From Psettodes erumei (Eukaryota; Chordata; Actinopteri; Pleuronectiformes; Psettodidae), in the NCBI GenBank assembly GCA_016785225.1, contig JAFBJZ010000238.1, positions 1,011,423 to 1,075,422 of the forward strand: a stretch of DNA of 64,000 bases. Direction: 5' to 3'. The notes under the pieces were generated by a model, which was not told the origin of the DNA, ran no database searches, and saw only the letters and a program-made list of their open reading frames with translations. Below are positions 13,501 to 23,526 of the stretch, piece after piece. How positions within the stretch are numbered: position 1 is the first letter of the stretch; every line of letters begins with the position of its first letter. A program made the translations under genes and the position numbers.

Positions 13501-16500
13501 ATCTAAATGTGAAGTTTCTGTTTAGTCATGTAACAAAACGGCCGCGTTTGTCTTTGTATTCTATGTTTAATAATGTATTTTTATTTGCATATTTTTTCTG
13601 TATTGTCTACCAGTTCTCACGGCACAAGTACACCATCATGCTCTTTGTGTGATTAAAAGCCCGTAATGAGACAAGAACAACTTGGTTTTGTGATTTCGAC
13701 TTGAGAGGGAATTACAACTGGTCTGTGTGTGTGGGTTTCCTGTATACCCCAATGTGGAAGCTCCTGTCCTTCTTCATCTGGACATCACAATCTAAGAAAG
13801 GGAAACTATTATACTCTTATATCCTCTCTGTTGAAGCTGATGTATCTGTCCACTGAGTTGATGTGTTTGGTGAAAGTTTGCACCTCTTGGATTTTGAATT
13901 TGACCCATGTGTCATCCACATATCTGAACTATTGCCATGATGTTGTTCCTTTGAAGGTGTTCAGAGCCCTGTGTTTTACTTCTTCCATGTATAAATTGGC
14001 CACAATGGGGGATACTGGTGAACCCACGGCCATGTTTCTGTCTGTAAAATTTGCCACTGAGATGGAAATATGTAGTGATCAGACATAGATCCAGATGTTT
14101 GTATATGTGCTCTGGTGCGAGATTAGTTCTGTTCTGGAGGAAGTTTGATCAATTGCCTGTCTTTAATCAATTTGATTGTGACAACAGCCAACATGTAAAC
14201 ATTATGATCCCATAACTACAATTTAAAATAAATACTACACATAATTGCCAACTGTTAAAGTAAAGCTATGGTTGGTTTCTTATAACAGACAGAAGGCTAT
14301 ATTTCCATTTACACTCTCTTCATGTAATTCTGAGCTGCAGCAATAGGATTCCTGACATTATGAGCTGTCAGGAATCCTGTTAACCTGTATCAAAGAATCT
14401 TTGTTCAGTTAAAGTGAAGTTATACTAGTGTGGCCGTATGATTTAGTGGCTGTCCATTTCACCGTATGGCACTGTGCCAGTTTCTAGTGCGCTGTTGCTG
14501 GGCGCACCATGCACACCTTCATAGGTAGGTGCCTGACCACGCCTCTTCCACTCTATCCTTTCTTGGATGATCCCTGTGTGTGGTGGCTGCAGCCTGACAT
14601 GGTGTGCATTTTGGTATGATTGCCTGGCTGCCAGTGTGCTTCACTGTCATTCAAAAGCTGGCTGTTGGTGTGGAGGGCCTGCTTGACCTGCTCGGAGCTG
14701 GGCTGATGAGTATTTAGTTTTTTTTTTTTTTTTTCTTGCACTCACTTTTTTGGCACCTAAGTAGTCCCACACTGTTTGTTGTAGAAATTCTGTACAAATA
14801 TCAAAACTTGGAGCTCGATCAGACTATTCCCACTACTGTATTACTTTCCTCAACTACTGTATATGTCTATGTTTCATCACTGCTGGAGTGGAAGAATGTG
14901 TAACAATTGATAAACTGTCTGAAAAACTTTTGCTTAACTCATCCTAATGGTCTCATTTTCAAATTTGTTTTCTTTCACTCAATGTAACTAAGCAATTATT
15001 ATAACCTTTGTAGATTAAACATAGTAACAGAAGCTGACTGCCTGGGAATAATGAAAGAATATATTTTTTTACCCTTCCTTGATGTCTCTTGAACTGATGA
15101 AAAAGACAGCAACCCTCTCCGCTGTGTAAATCCACCCTCTTCATAACTGTTGTGTCTTTCTGCAGAAAATTCACATTAACATGCAGTAATGAAGTAAATA
15201 AAAAACAAACTTAGATGCAGGTGTAGCTATTGTCTTTAATTAAGTTAAGGAATTTTATATTTCTGTGAATATGTGTTTTATGATCCACTGTCTTACTTTT
15301 AATACGAAGAGATGAGAAGCTGAAACTCCTCCTTGGGTTTAAAAACACCTCTCGCTCCACATTCTGAAAGGAAAAGAAATAAAGATACAGTTAACTGAAA
15401 TACAAGAGAAAGAAGGAAACAAGAAAGCACTCCAGAGTGCACATCTGCATCTACATCTGCTGACCTGTTATTTCCAACTCATACAGAGAATACAAAAAGA
15501 GGAGCTGGTCTAGGAACGACACAGTGCCAGACCCCTCCCCGAGGCCCTTTCAGTGGCTATATCTGGTGTTTGTATATATTGTACGGTGTCAGTTGAGTGA
15601 ACTTTGGACAGCCAAGTTTTCCTTTAGTTTCAAGTCCATATGCCAAGATAGACTGACTGCTTCCTGACTCCAGCTCTGCTCAACTAAAAAAAAACGATTT
15701 ACATTGATCTTTACATTCATTTTATTAAGAAATTGGAAATTAGAAAGAAATCAAATAAATGTTTCCCAAACAAAACCAAGTTTCTCTTTAAAAAAAAACA
15801 AGGAGATGGTTGTTGATTGAAGAAAAAAGGCGACAAAGACACACACCCCTGTCTACTACAACAGTGAGGTGGAGCAGGTGAACAGTAAAAATAAAATCAT
15901 ACATTTCGACAAATAAACACATATACTTTAAACCAAATCAAAAACTCTAATATCTGAACTGCAGTCATCGAACTGCCATCTTACACAGTACAAAATATTG
16001 GAGAATCATTTCCTCATTAATTTCATTTGGGAATCTAATCATAAGTATCTATCAATAAGTATTTAATTTAATCCCTTTCTGTCAATCTTTCTTTAATATC
16101 TTTGCTGCAAAATTTAATAGTGCATTTTAAATGTTCTGATGTGCAGCAAAAAAGGACAATATTTCCTCGTAAAGTAGCTGAAAATGGAAATGATAGCAAA
16201 GTTATCATCATATCATATCATATCATATCATCAAGTATGATGACCTCAAAGCTGTACATATATACATTAGTTGAGTAAATGTACTTTTTTACATTCAACC
16301 ACTCAAAATGTACAGGACAGGAAGTAGCATTAGCTGGTAGTTTAGGTTACCAATATCCTGTGACTCACATGTATTTACACGATTAACCTCAGGTAAATAA
16401 TTTATACATCTCCCCTCCAGAAACAACATCAAAATGGTTTTCACTTCTAATCCTTACTACAGGAAGTGAAGAAAGAAGTTGTCAACATCAAAGTTCTTAG

Positions 16501-16780
16501 TTCCTCCTGTCATGTGATATTTACAGGAAATGTCAGTATCTGAAATGGGTTCCTGGTCATGTGTTTATATTTCACATTGTAATTTTTGTTCTGGTTTCCT
16601 AAGTCTCACCAACTGTTACATTGCACCTCAGGCTTCTGAAACTGAACTCAGTTAATCTTTTACAAAGTCAGCATGAAAGTGTCAGGTTAATCAAAAGGCA
16701 AGCAAACAAGTGGCACAGCCTTGCATTCAAACCACAAAGAGGATACTCACCACCCGTTCTTGCTGTGATGTCTTGTCCAT
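1434..16780 (-). CDS. dennd2d: DENN domain-containing protein 2D-like (partial, 7 coding exons; 3' part outside window)
   Basis: Gene-level entry; exons are listed separately. Seven minus-strand segments with AG/GT borders join without a phase break into about 210 codons: ATG at 16780, then exons at 15363-15297, 6312-6217, 4220-4045, 2846-2734, 1652-1583 and 1511-1434. The joined product has the upstream DENN (uDENN) signature: QYFFEYLVVVSLKK, YEPQITYQFPK, KAITLFCFPEG, SETFSFVLT, GYCRRLL and YCIIS...CFGLFSK. These match DENND2 proteins, and the short N-terminus (about 80 residues before the domain) favours DENND2D over the long DENND2A/B/C. DENND2 proteins are known as guanine nucleotide exchange factors for Rab GTPases, acting on membranes. 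The rest of the core and the dDENN module should lie to the left of this window. The 9-kb intron between 15297 and 6312 is full of transposon remnants. The 2D paralogue assignment is less sure than the family. Confidence 0.85.
1583..1652 (-). CDS. dennd2d: dennd2d coding exon 6 (uDENN)
   Basis: 70 nt between acceptor tgtttgcag and donor gtcagtg. The first T completes the serine codon, then ETFSFVLTEIDGSRRNGYCR and RLL follow, matching the SETFSFVLT-DGSR-GYCRRLL block of the family. Confidence 0.92.
2734..2846 (-). CDS. dennd2d: dennd2d coding exon 5 (uDENN)
   Basis: 113 nt from acceptor ttgtttcag. The frame reads RDGMARFQKEEEEKMLKAI and then TLFCFPEGINWAPLTEYH, ending with two bases of a serine codon at donor gtataa. 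An EEEE-L-KAI-LFCFP run is typical of DENND2 proteins. Confidence 0.92.
4045..4220 (-). CDS. dennd2d: dennd2d coding exon 4 (start of uDENN)
   Basis: 176 nt between acceptor tgtgtag and donor gtcagtg. It encodes an acidic/proline linker, then RYVSGQYFFEYLVVVSLKK and SYEPQITYQFPK, the first strands of the upstream DENN module. This is the clearest family signature in the locus and closely resembles DENND2D. Confidence 0.93.
5350..5581. mobile_element. MITE-like element with 13-bp terminal inverted repeats
   Basis: The stretch begins ACCTCTGCCAAGG and ends CCTTGGCAGAGGT, a perfect 13-bp terminal inverted repeat around 206 bp of non-coding DNA. A second, more decayed copy starting ACCTCCGCCAAGG lies at about 28239-28682. 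This is a non-autonomous DNA transposon pattern; the superfamily is not determined. Confidence 0.65.
5869..5922. repeat. Perfect 26-bp inverted repeat with 2-bp spacer
   Basis: The left arm 5869-5894 and right arm 5897-5922 are exact reverse complements separated only by TT. This 54-bp near-palindrome sits inside dennd2d intron 3. Confidence 0.95.
6217..6312 (-). CDS. dennd2d: dennd2d coding exon 3
   Basis: The acceptor ttcttcaacag precedes a frame reading AIPSGEDEGGQPGALKRISA and then MWSSFRRGKRD, ending in phase 1 at gtgagtatt. The leftover A joins GA of exon 4 to give AGA. This is a linker upstream of the DENN module with a basic patch at its end. Confidence 0.75.
6313..10821. other. dennd2d intron 2, left part
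   Basis: Intronic sequence with a Tc1-type fragment at 7580-7759. The rest shows scattered short open frames with no recognisable protein similarity, including a 115-codon plus-strand frame at 6442-6789 that I cannot assign. Confidence 0.4.
7580..7759 (-). pseudogene. Tc1/mariner-type transposase fragment (N-terminal HTH)
   Basis: From the ATG at 7759 the frame reads MRRRLTTDQQYLAIARLQTG and goes on through a helix-turn-helix (SQTEVATELRVSRSVISRVQ) to RYRETGRVTERHRT, then stops. This is the N-terminal DNA-binding part seen in Tc1-type transposases. The linker and the DDE catalytic domain are absent, so it is a dead fragment in an intron. Confidence 0.65.
10822..11317. mobile_element. hAT-type non-autonomous DNA transposon (MITE) with 8-bp TSD
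   Basis: The 496-bp unit starts TAGTAGTGTGCG and ends in the imperfect inverse CGCCCACCACTA. It is flanked by an exact 8-bp direct repeat GCTGCCTT (10814-10821 and 11318-11325); 8-bp duplications are a known hallmark of hAT elements. Both sub-terminal regions carry repeated TATCGATCC/GATACC-type motifs. The interior has no transposase, and its open frames are not similar to any protein I know. Confidence 0.85.
11326..11974. other. GC-richer, CpG-containing intronic stretch
   Basis: Compared with its AT-rich neighbours this stretch has many CpG dinucleotides and a donor-like GAGTAAGT on the minus strand. It could be an alternative promoter or first exon of dennd2d, but no exon here fits the phase of the mapped exons. 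Confidence 0.25.
12074..12104 (-). ncRNA. Candidate hammerhead-ribozyme core in the Penelope-like 3' end
   Basis: On the minus strand CTGATGA (12104-12098) is followed by a possible 4-bp stem (CCTT/GAGG with a G-U pair) and GAAAC (12078-12074), with the order and spacing of a hammerhead catalytic core. Penelope-like elements are known to encode hammerhead motifs. I could not draw convincing stems I and III around it, so this is only a candidate. Confidence 0.4.
13048..13716 (+). repeat. BEL/Pao solo LTR with 5-bp target site duplication
   Basis: The 669-bp unit starts TGTAGCTTCC and ends GGGAATTACA. It matches the two LTRs of the BEL element at 48493 and 56272, apart from point changes and a short deletion near its start. 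It is flanked by ACTGG at 13043-13047 and 13717-13721. Removing the LTR and one ACTGG restores the continuous Penelope reading frame, which confirms both ends. Confidence 0.93.
14166..15296. other. dennd2d intron 2, right part
   Basis: No gene seen. It contains a 13-bp inverted repeat (14345-14357 and 14366-14378, spacer 8) and a T run at about 14718-14734. The run could be the poly(A) end of a minus-strand retroelement, but no such element is recognised beside it. Confidence 0.4.
15297..15363 (-). CDS. dennd2d: dennd2d coding exon 2
   Basis: A pyrimidine-rich acceptor (ctttcag) is followed by a frame reading NVEREVFLNPRRSFSFSSLR and then IK, ending in phase 1 at the donor gtaaga. The spare base A completes an AGT serine codon with the first two bases of exon 3. 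The arginine- and serine-rich segment has no recognised domain. Confidence 0.65.
15364..16750. other. dennd2d intron 1
   Basis: No coding signal seen. A short ATCAT-type microsatellite lies at about 16200-16230. Confidence 0.45.
16751..16780 (-). CDS. dennd2d: dennd2d coding exon 1 (30 nt, start codon)
   Basis: This very short exon encodes MDKTSQQERV and ends at a strong donor (GTG followed by gtgagtatcc), phase 0. An in-frame TGA lies 48 bases upstream (16828-16826), which supports this ATG as the start. The exon was chosen because its phase fits exon 2, not from protein similarity, so it is less certain than the DENN exons. Confidence 0.55.
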
Positions 16781-17196
16781 TTGTCTTTGAACAGATGAAA
16801 GATATCCACTGTTAATGTGCTCTCTTCAGCATATCTTTGATTTGATTTCTGCATCAATAAATACACAATACTCTCTTTCCCATCATATGCAATTGTCGTG
16901 TGCAGCTATTATTAGTAATGTTGAAACTGCAAGTGCAAATGTATGAGGAAGCACTTGAAGTGAAATGTGCCGTTAATGGACTTTAGTCTCAGGCTTGATT
17001 TCCTCTTTCAACATTAAACCAAAATACAGTGACGCAGATGACACAATGTGGGTGTGTGTATTGTGCAGTGAAACCGGTTCATCTCCTTTTAAAGCCAGTT
17101 AATCCATGAATTGTGTATAGCATTACGTTTTTATTGCATATAATAGTGTAATAGTGCATCCTCTTTCTTGAATATATATATATGATGTACATTCAG

Positions 17197-17430
17197 CTAG
17201 TACATATGCAACTTCATAATCAAAAGCAAAAAAAATGGTATAGAATCAAAGATATAGTGAAATAATGAAAATGATATCAGAATAATCTTTAGGTTCCCTC
17301 TGAGCAGCTTTTGTATCCCCTCAGATATAATTTTAGTCCATTCTTCATGACATTTTTGTTCCAAGTCTACCAGGCTGTTTGGCTGTCTGCCATGTACAGT
17401 CTTCTCCAATCTATCCACAGGTTTCAATTA
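17197..17430 (-). pseudogene. Tc1/mariner transposase C-terminal remnant
   Basis: The minus frame reads KPVDRLEKTVHGRQPNSLVD then LEQKCHEEWTKI, which resembles the C-terminal NL-DLE-ICKEEW-KI motif of Tc1-type transposases. The DDE domain before it is missing, so it is a short fossil fragment about 0.4 kb upstream of dennd2d exon 1. Confidence 0.6.
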
Positions 17431-17784
17431 GGGAAGGTCGTGGCAAATATATTCACACATATTCACAGATATATACACAATTTTCCACTCAGTTGTTTGA
17501 GTCATAGTTGGATGTGGACTCTATTTGCTTGCTCTTTTCAAGATCGAAGACTGAGTTACTTTACTAGTAATAGAAGGGAGGCACAGAAGAGGAGCGCACT
17601 CTGCTCCTCTTCTGTGGGGAGGGGACGGGTTGTCGTCCAGGGGCAGAAACAGAAACTCAAACAAACATAGCCAAACATTTGAGTCCTAGTGGGGCTGTGA
17701 CACAAGCTTCATTTTCCTGAGTATTTCTTAAATTCATGCACAGCTGGTCTTTCTCCTGCAGTATGAAATAAGACAAGGGATCGG

Positions 17785-17950
17785 GCTGTGAATATTCTCA
17801 TTTGCCCAGGTCATGGCTATCTCATGGAAATTTTAATCGAAATCAACTGGACTTACTTTGTAGGTCCTGAAGATGTTTCACCTCTCATCCAAAAGGCTTC
17901 ATCAGTTCGTGTTGGTCTGACTAGGGTGAGCTAGTCTGACGAAGTAAGAG
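17785..17950 (-). mobile_element. Penelope-like element 3'-end fragment
   Basis: This stretch closely repeats 11985-12130 (the shared part runs from TATTCTCAT to GAGCTAGTCTGAC). It keeps the same CTGATGA ... GAAAC core on the minus strand (17905-17875). No coding part remains. Confidence 0.7.
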
Positions 17951-19279
17951 TTGTCAGATCACAAGGGATCAGTCTGCGACCCCAGCACCATACACAGACA
18001 TGGATGCATAGCCACAGAAGCACCTCTGTATGACAGTGACCTAACATATTATAGGGTGTAATAGCTGACCTAGAACTGATGAAAAGACGAATCTGACAAG
18101 AGGAACCTACCTTTACTGCAGGAACTCAAGAAAGTGCTTCACTGATAGAACTGGTCTGTAGGAAGCAGAATAAATCAGTAATTCAGGCTGTGAAACTCCA
18201 CAATACCAAGGCCACTTAACAAATACAGGTAGTAAAATACAGTTATAGAAACAGATTTATATAACTGATCAGGCGAATATACTTTAGTTAGTTAGTTAGT
18301 AACAGCAATTGGTCATTAAGCAGACACCCCAAAAGCTTACTGTCTAAAGCAGTAATAATTATTATGGTCCTAGTGACCCCTAATGCCCCCTTAAACAGCA
18401 CATGTAATATAAATTATACTCCAAATTATATCAATTAGTAGAGATGTGCAGCAGATGTTCAAAGGACAGGGGCCCAAATTCATAAAAGGCAATTTTTGTA
18501 AATAATTGAATAAATATACGTGTAAAATGACTACAATCATGTGGCTACACACACTCAATATACTGTATACTAAATGATGAAGTAAAAATGGTTACTGAGG
18601 ATCTCTATTAGAAAGTATACTTGTGTGTGAGATGTAGACTTGTGTCTTGCTGTAAAAGGAAAACAGTGTGCTGGCCTCTCACAATATTCCACAATATCAC
18701 TGACATATTGACCTATGTCGTGGAAATTGTCTGAAAAAGATAGAGATAGCACTCTGGACACATAAAAGAAACTAGAAAGGGTTAAAGTATTAGAGTATAT
18801 TATAATTACAATAGGAGATCAACAATACCTCAGCACATGTGGTGGAAAGGAGGATCTCAAACTCACAACAGCAAAACATTCAACCTTTATAGCATCTTTA
18901 AAGGTCATGGTCTTTCATACTATTGGCTTGTTTCCCCAAAGTTAAAAACATTCTTGTCCACTTGGCAAAATCCCAATCTGTGATGACCATAAATGCTCAC
19001 ACAGTTGTCCAACCTACACATGCATATGTAAGTAAGAACAGTGGCCTCATGCTGTGGCGCCAGTCAAATATGCAGCGTCTTCCTTTCTTGGTAACTCTGA
19101 GACACTGGTGTCACCTAAATCACAGGGAGGAGAAAGTGATCCCCTCAACAGAAACACTATTTTTGTGACTAGAAGTAACTCAGTAAGCAAGTTGAACAAC
19201 TGACCATTATGAATTAATGATCAACTAATAATTTTCCTTCCACACCTACAATACATTTGTCACGTGGAGTGAGCAGAAC
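17951..19279. other. Intergenic sequence between dennd2d and efhd2 (left part)
   Basis: Mostly AT-rich sequence with no recognised gene. The part just left of the piggyBac remnant may be more of that element but carries no clear motif. Confidence 0.35.
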
Positions 19280-19551
19280 ACTTCCTGGAGGGGAAACAGA
19301 AGGAACTAGAGGAGGTTGGAAAGGCCCTTGTGACTCCTTACATGCAAAAGCAACACAATCTTCCCCATACAGAAATTTCAGCATCACTGGCAAGGAAGGT
19401 GCAGCAGGCTGAGCCTGATCAGAGCCCCAATGAACAAGACACACAAGAAGTCAACACAAGGGGACAGAAAAGGAGGAGGTGCAACTTCTGCTCTGCCATA
19501 AAGGACTGCAAAACAGGGGCCACCTGCTGGAAATGTGGGAAACACATGTAA
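19280..19551 (+). pseudogene. piggyBac-type transposase C-terminal remnant
   Basis: The plus frame includes LEEVGKALVTPYMQKQHNLP, SASLARKVQQAEPDQS and the cysteine-rich end RRRCNFCSAIKDCKTGATC followed by WKCGKHM. The FRR-type helix and CxxC-K-KT-xCxxCxK arrangement are those of piggyBac transposases, whose C-terminal cysteine-rich domain binds DNA. The frame ends right after the last CxxC, and the catalytic DDD core is not visible upstream. Confidence 0.6.
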
Positions 19552-20457
19552 GGTACAAAATTCTGCATAGAAGTTACTGCTTCTCATATATGAGACTGAT
19601 CAATTTAATCAAACTGTCTAATTACATTTGGCCCCACTTCCCTACAACAAGTGTAGAACTTCTGAATCAAATGTAGTAAGCCAGCTACATTCAATTTACA
19701 TTAAATTCACAATCTGGTGATACTTGGCAACATAGTGCATGTTTACTGCATGTTCTCCAGTGCCATGCAGTGGCCACAGGAAACAATAAAATCATGCAAG
19801 ACCTCCTCCCCCATGACACCTTTCTCCTTCACACTGTGTCACAGAAGCACATGGCTGCATCATCCAGGATCCTGCCAGCAGCCCTGACACGGATTGTAAG
19901 GGCCCATTCAATACTTCTAACAGCTTTCACTATCCTTGTTTTTGATATTTTTTGAATTTAAATAGGTCCTTCTGATTTTGTTAATAATAAGACAGATATG
20001 ACACACACTGCAGTGTATTGAGGCAAAAGAATACATTTTATTAGAAATCAAAATAAAGACGTATTGGAGCATTTTCTCATTTGCTATCAGCATGTATACT
20101 AACAAGGAATGAAAAATAAAATAAAAATCATAAAAGGAAAATCCACACTTCCTGATAATGAGAGACGACACATTCCTGTATCCCGTATCTGAACATCAAC
20201 AGTGAACTGGGAGGGCACTTAAACAAATCAGGGAGTGCAGATTTCAAGTTGTGTCCTTAACTAATATCAACTCACAGACCAAGTGGATACACATTCTCTG
20301 TGAATTTTAGTTGCTGTAGAGTGAAAAGCACTGGACAAGGTGCTGAGTATTCTTAATACTGGGATGAAATATTTGTTTGATGATTCATAAACAAAATTTG
20401 TAGCAATGAAATCTGAAGTCCTGGCATGTTCTCTTAACACTGAGAGATATTGCATAT
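19552..20457. other. Intergenic AT-rich sequence
   Basis: No gene or named repeat recognised. Confidence 0.4.
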
Positions 20458-20891
20458 TACTTTATTTAGTTCTAACTGAATCTCTCCCTCATACATGCCA
20501 AGATAATAAAAAGTTGCTCAAAAGCAAACATTTAAGATAGCAAATCTGTAAAGGAATTTTAATTGCTTTGTGCCATGATACAAAAATTAAAGATCTCAGA
20601 TTTAGATTAAAGTGATAATCCTGAATATCATATGAAATGTTATATGTGTCTGGTGTGTTTTGAAGACACACTGCTACTTTATTTAGTTCTAACTGAATCT
20701 CTCCCTCATACATGCCAAGATAATAAAAAGTTGCTCAAAAGCAAACATTTAAGATAGCAAATCTGTAAAGGAATTTTAATTGCTTTGTGCCATGATACAA
20801 AAATTAAAGATCTCAGATTTAGATTAAAGTGATAATCCTGAATATCATATGAAATGTTATATGTGTCTGGTGTGTTTTGAAGACACACTGC
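20458..20891. repeat. Perfect 217-bp direct tandem duplication
   Basis: 20458-20674 and 20675-20891 read identically base for base by eye, both running from TACTTTATTTAG to GACACACTGC. There is no spacer. It is non-coding AT-rich sequence. Confidence 0.95.
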
Positions 20892-23369
20892 TTCAGTATG
20901 CATATGTTTCAGAAATTATTATAATACCCTTTTTCAGCAGTCATAAGAATATTTTTCTGATACATAACGTTTTGCTTTTCATATTTTTTTTGTTTCAATT
21001 GCTTGGACTGACTTATTTCAACAACATAATTTTGCAAAAGAAACAGTTTGGTCGATTGAATACAATACAACCTCAAAATTAATTAACAGTAATATTTAGT
21101 TATTTACCTGTAAATTACCTGTTGCACATATATGTGCATTGTTCCATTAACTCCAAAGCTAACAAGTAGCTAATTCAGGTAAAGACACAAAACCAACCAC
21201 CATTAAACTGCTAAAGTGTAAACTATTAAAACATTCAGTAATATTTCTGAGATCAGACTGACAAAATGCATTGTCATTCTGATCTACTCCATGCCTTGCT
21301 GCCCTCTCAGTAAATGAGGCATTTTTTTTATTTCTCTGTTAATAAAAAACTAAGAAAAGTAGCGAGCCATACAAAAGAAGTAATCATGAGACTAAACCAT
21401 CTATGAAGTGATATGAGGAAGTCAATGATATGACCCCAGAGATGGAATGATTGTTGACAAAGGTGTGGCATCATTTTAGTAGTAAAGCCATCTGTTAGCT
21501 TGTCACTCAGTGAGGGAATTAATGGAGCAATGTTATCTCACAACACCATTAATGAATCTGCCATATGAGCTACATTACAGTCAACTCAACCAAATGTGTG
21601 TTTGTACTTGTTTTTTGAAAATTTCACAGACATACTAAGTGGTCTCAGAGATTTATGAAAGATGAGTTTAGGTTAAAAACATTAACATTATCTTTCAAAC
21701 AAATGGTCATCCATTTTCTGTCTAATCTGTAGTGTAATAGTAATTATGACGATTTTCTTAAAGTTGTTACTGTGCATCCATGAGGACAATTCGGCAAACA
21801 ATCTTCAGGATTAACACTAAAGTCTACAAGATAATGTTGGATTTTATATTTATATATTTTATTTAAAATCAGCTGAAGGTTAAATCTACTATCTCTTGAT
21901 TAAAGATATCTACATCAACTGAGCAAGTAAGTGCAAAATGTGCAAATCTCTTATTTTAAAAGATTTACCTGATTAAAGACAATGCACAAGCCCCACATGC
22001 TGGATCTCACAAGTAAGGGCCACAAGAAATGAGCTGATTAGCATCCAAGGCTGGTTTCGATTGATGAAAAAGGATTTCACATTAGTCACAATTTTACAGT
22101 GAAAGAACAGTAAAAAATACACAGCAGTGCAAGCTTTAAAATGCTAAGTGGTACTGGTATAAATGCTATAATGGCACATGATATTCTGTGTCTGTCCTCC
22201 AGGTTCATTAAGGTGAGAAAACACAGTGAGAAGATTTCATGAGTAAAAAAGAAAAGCTTGCAGAGTTTACCTATCATTCCTATCAGGTACGAAACTACTA
22301 CTACATCTGAATTTACAAAAAACAATAATGGTGAACTAAGAAGTACTTCCTTGGTGACATGGACATTTCATTTTCACTCCTGGATTTTGATATATATCAA
22401 GCATATATAACAAAACAATCACAATACATCCCCAGAACTCAGCAATGAAGTTGGTGAATAAAATATTGACAGAAATAATAGGAATAATATCCAAACTAGA
22501 AAATGAAGACACAAATCTAAAAGAACCTTATTTTAAAGCTGTCTGTACTTCAGAGCTCCCTTGCAAAGCATGATGCTAAAGATTAACCACCACCTGCTAC
22601 CATCCCAAATAACAGTTACCAAAATCTACTCAATACCCTCCCCAGCCCACTGTAAAAAATTCAGAAGTGACAGTAAAAATGTGGAGCTCAGCTATTTGTT
22701 TAGCATTTAATCCTCAATGAATTTTGCACAACATATGGATTTGATGATGACACATGCTGGATTTAAAAATAGGAGTGAATGACTGAACTCAAACATGGCT
22801 CAAACACGTAGCCAAGACAATTCATACATTGGGTCAAAATTGGTCCTTTGATGTCACGTACACGCTGATAGTGTAAAAACATCTGTTCATTTAGCTCACT
22901 ACAGATTGTTCCACTGGCATTCCTGCAACACTGATGCACTACAACATTAAAGTCTGGTAACTGATTTTAATCTTGTGGCTGGTTGGTACATATCTGTGGC
23001 CTTTTTTGACAGAGCTCATTCTCAACCCTAAGTAATGTATTTTACCTTTTTGCAGTTTATGTAACTTGTTTCAATTATTTTCCATGGCTTCATGGCTTGA
23101 GCAAGTCAAAACTACACTGATCTGTCACAACATTAAATCCAGTTACCAGTTGTAAAGATGTGGCTGATTAGTGTTTAACTGCACTAAACTTTTATTGAAA
23201 TTGCATTTCTGATGTTTGATGGTGTAACTGAACCATAAAGGTAAATATAAATTCACTGATCAGTGTATTAACAATGAGTGTTAATGTGACTGACCGTTGT
23301 ATACAGATGAATGATTGATTCTTTAATTATTTTCTGCATAACTATAGAGTGTGTGGACAGTGTGGATTT
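20892..23369. other. Intergenic sequence downstream of efhd2
   Basis: AT-rich with no coding signal. Two palindromic mini-elements of the type seen at the left end of the window lie at about 22928-22988 and 23113-23176. Confidence 0.4.
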
Positions 23370-23375
23370 TTTATT
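23370..23375 (-). terminator. efhd2: Candidate efhd2 polyadenylation signal
   Basis: AATAAA on the minus strand, about 150 bases after the efhd2 stop codon. The position is right, but no transcript end is shown. Confidence 0.4.
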
Positions 23376-23526
23376 ATGTGTCCAGTCAAGTGTACGTTGA
23401 CTAGTGACAAGCATGTATGGGACTTTGAGCCTGTGCTCAACTCAGGACTACCACTGTCTGAGATACAAACACAGCCATTGACAACTGACACAGACAGTGA
23501 CGGGTCCTGAGAGGACAGAGAGGTGG

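Larger units (their letters stand above)
11975..14165 (-). mobile_element. Penelope-like element (RT + GIY-YIG), decayed, split by a solo LTR
   Basis: Reading the minus strand from about 14165 there are broken frames of a Penelope-type reverse transcriptase: SPVSPIVANLYMEEVK, FRYVDDTWVKF, PFLDCDV, and YRKPTHTDQ continuing after the LTR as LLFDSHHALEHKLG. Next come NNIVIPYVSGVSEKLRRI and a GIY-YIG-type endonuclease segment (EECKDLYTGETKQPL at about 12620-12680). Several stops and frameshifts make it non-functional. Its 3' sequence (about 11985-12130) is repeated at 17785-17950. The 669-bp solo LTR at 13048-13716 interrupts the RT between Q and Y codons. The family call rests on the linked RT and GIY-YIG motifs. 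Confidence 0.8.

Noticed and set aside
20489..20903. Two identical 'proteins' (NTPDTYNISYDIQDYHF type)
   Set aside because: They are translations of the 217-bp non-coding tandem duplication and are not independent genes.
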